From: an uncultured Bacillus sp.
GTDB lineage: Bacteria > Bacillota > Bacilli > Bacillales > DSM-1321
Assembly: GCA_934215995.1 (NCBI GenBank)
Contig: CAKQBC010000134.1
Span: forward strand, 1 to 6,662
DNA: 6,662 bases
Direction: 5' to 3'
The first letter of the stretch is position 1. The number at the start of each line of letters is the position of its first letter. The notes under the pieces were generated by a model. It was given only the letters and a program-made list of their open reading frames with translations, was not told the origin of the DNA and did no database searches. The position numbers and the translations under genes are program-made. Positions 6,086 through 6,662 of this stretch are shown here, piece after piece.

Positions 6086-6662
6086 ATGAAAGCGATCATC
6101 CAAAATGAATTTGGCGATGCCAGTGTCCTTACCTATGCAGATGTTGATTTGCCTATTAAAGGTGAAAATGAAGTGTTGATAAAAGTGGCCTATGCAAGCG
6201 TTAATTATGCAGATATAAAAAAACGTAAAGGAAATAAAGAAAAAGGTAGTTTTCCTATAACCCTTGGATTGGATGTTTCAGGAACAATTGAAGAAGCCTC
6301 TCCTGCATCTGCCTTTTCAAAGGGTGACCGGGTCATAGCCTTCCCGAAATCTGGTGCATACGCAGAGTATGCTGCTGCAAATGAGCATTTAGTATTTAAA
6401 ATCCCAGGCAGCCTGCCGTTTCAACAAGCTGCATCAATGCCCACGGTTGCTATTTTATCCTATATGCTCCTGCACGAAATTGCCCAAGTCAAAAAAACGG
6501 ATACGATTGTCATACATAGTGCTGCAGGCGGTGTAGGCTCAATGCTTGTACAAATGGCAAAACTGGCTGGTGTCCATAAGATTATAGGAACTGTCGGAAA
6601 TAAGAATAAAGAAAACTATGTTAAAACATTAGGGGCTGATTTCGTTTGCACCTATGATACAT
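6086..6662 (+). CDS. Zinc-independent NAD(P)H:quinone oxidoreductase, MDR superfamily (3'-truncated by window edge)
   Basis: The first 192 codons of a medium-chain dehydrogenase/reductase of the quinone oxidoreductase (Qor-like) branch, a cytoplasmic enzyme that reduces quinones or other enones with NADPH. The N-terminal GroES-like domain begins MKAIIQNEFGDASVL, with ASVNYADIK (about residues 37-45) and GLDVSGTI (61-68), where zinc-dependent alcohol dehydrogenases would carry the metal-binding GHE motif; its absence indicates a zinc-free enzyme. The Rossmann domain has the dinucleotide motif AAGGVGSMLVQMAKLAG (146-162). Full-length members are usually about 320-340 residues, so roughly 40% is missing. 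The start is supported by AAGGGGG (6073-6079), 6 nt before the ATG. The substrate cannot be told from the sequence. The gene looks more AT-rich than adhE and ykpA. Confidence 0.92.
   Translation, partial: MKAIIQNEFGDASVLTYADVDLPIKGENEVLIKVAYASVNYADIKKRKGNKEKGSFPITLGLDVSGTIEEASPASAFSKGDRVIAFPKSGAYAEYAAANEHLVFKIPGSLPFQQAASMPTVAILSYMLLHEIAQVKKTDTIVIHSAAGGVGSMLVQMAKLAGVHKIIGTVGNKNKENYVKTLGADFVCTYDT

Overview
The window most likely comes from the chromosome of a low-to-mid GC Firmicute of the Bacillaceae. The signs are strong AGGAGG-type ribosome binding sites, a sigma-A promoter, U-tailed intrinsic terminators, and an ABC-F ATPase that closely resembles Bacillus YkpA as I remember it. No mobile element, CRISPR array, rRNA or tRNA gene was seen. 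The window reads as ordinary core or near-core chromosome, and I did not find a convincing new multi-gene system.

Layout: (1) 1-2252 (+) holds most of a bifunctional aldehyde/alcohol dehydrogenase (AdhE), cut at its 5' end by the window edge and closed by a textbook terminator at 2289-2318. (2) 2321-2569 has no supported gene and contains a short purine-rich repeated motif. (3) A minus-strand block runs from about 5200 down to 2570. It holds an ASCH-domain protein (4725-5198), a YkpA/YbiT-type ABC-F ATPase (2895-4514) with its own near-consensus promoter, a strong terminator at 2859-2887, and a 78-residue protein of unknown function (2570-2806). (4) 5402-5923 (+) encodes a small coiled-coil lipoprotein, diverging from the ASCH gene and followed by a probable terminator. 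(5) 6086-6662 (+) is the first 192 codons of a zinc-independent quinone oxidoreductase of the MDR superfamily, cut by the window's 3' end.

The genes do not form one pathway. AdhE does fermentative NAD+ regeneration (acetyl-CoA to acetaldehyde to ethanol). The ABC-F protein probably acts on the ribosome, and its ASCH neighbour belongs to a superfamily linked to RNA, so a loose translation/RNA theme is possible there. The lipoprotein and the oxidoreductase appear to be separate units. The most instructive detail is in the ABC-F protein: its second Walker A and its first signature motif are both degenerate, and in a standard head-to-tail ABC arrangement these two elements form the same ATP site.
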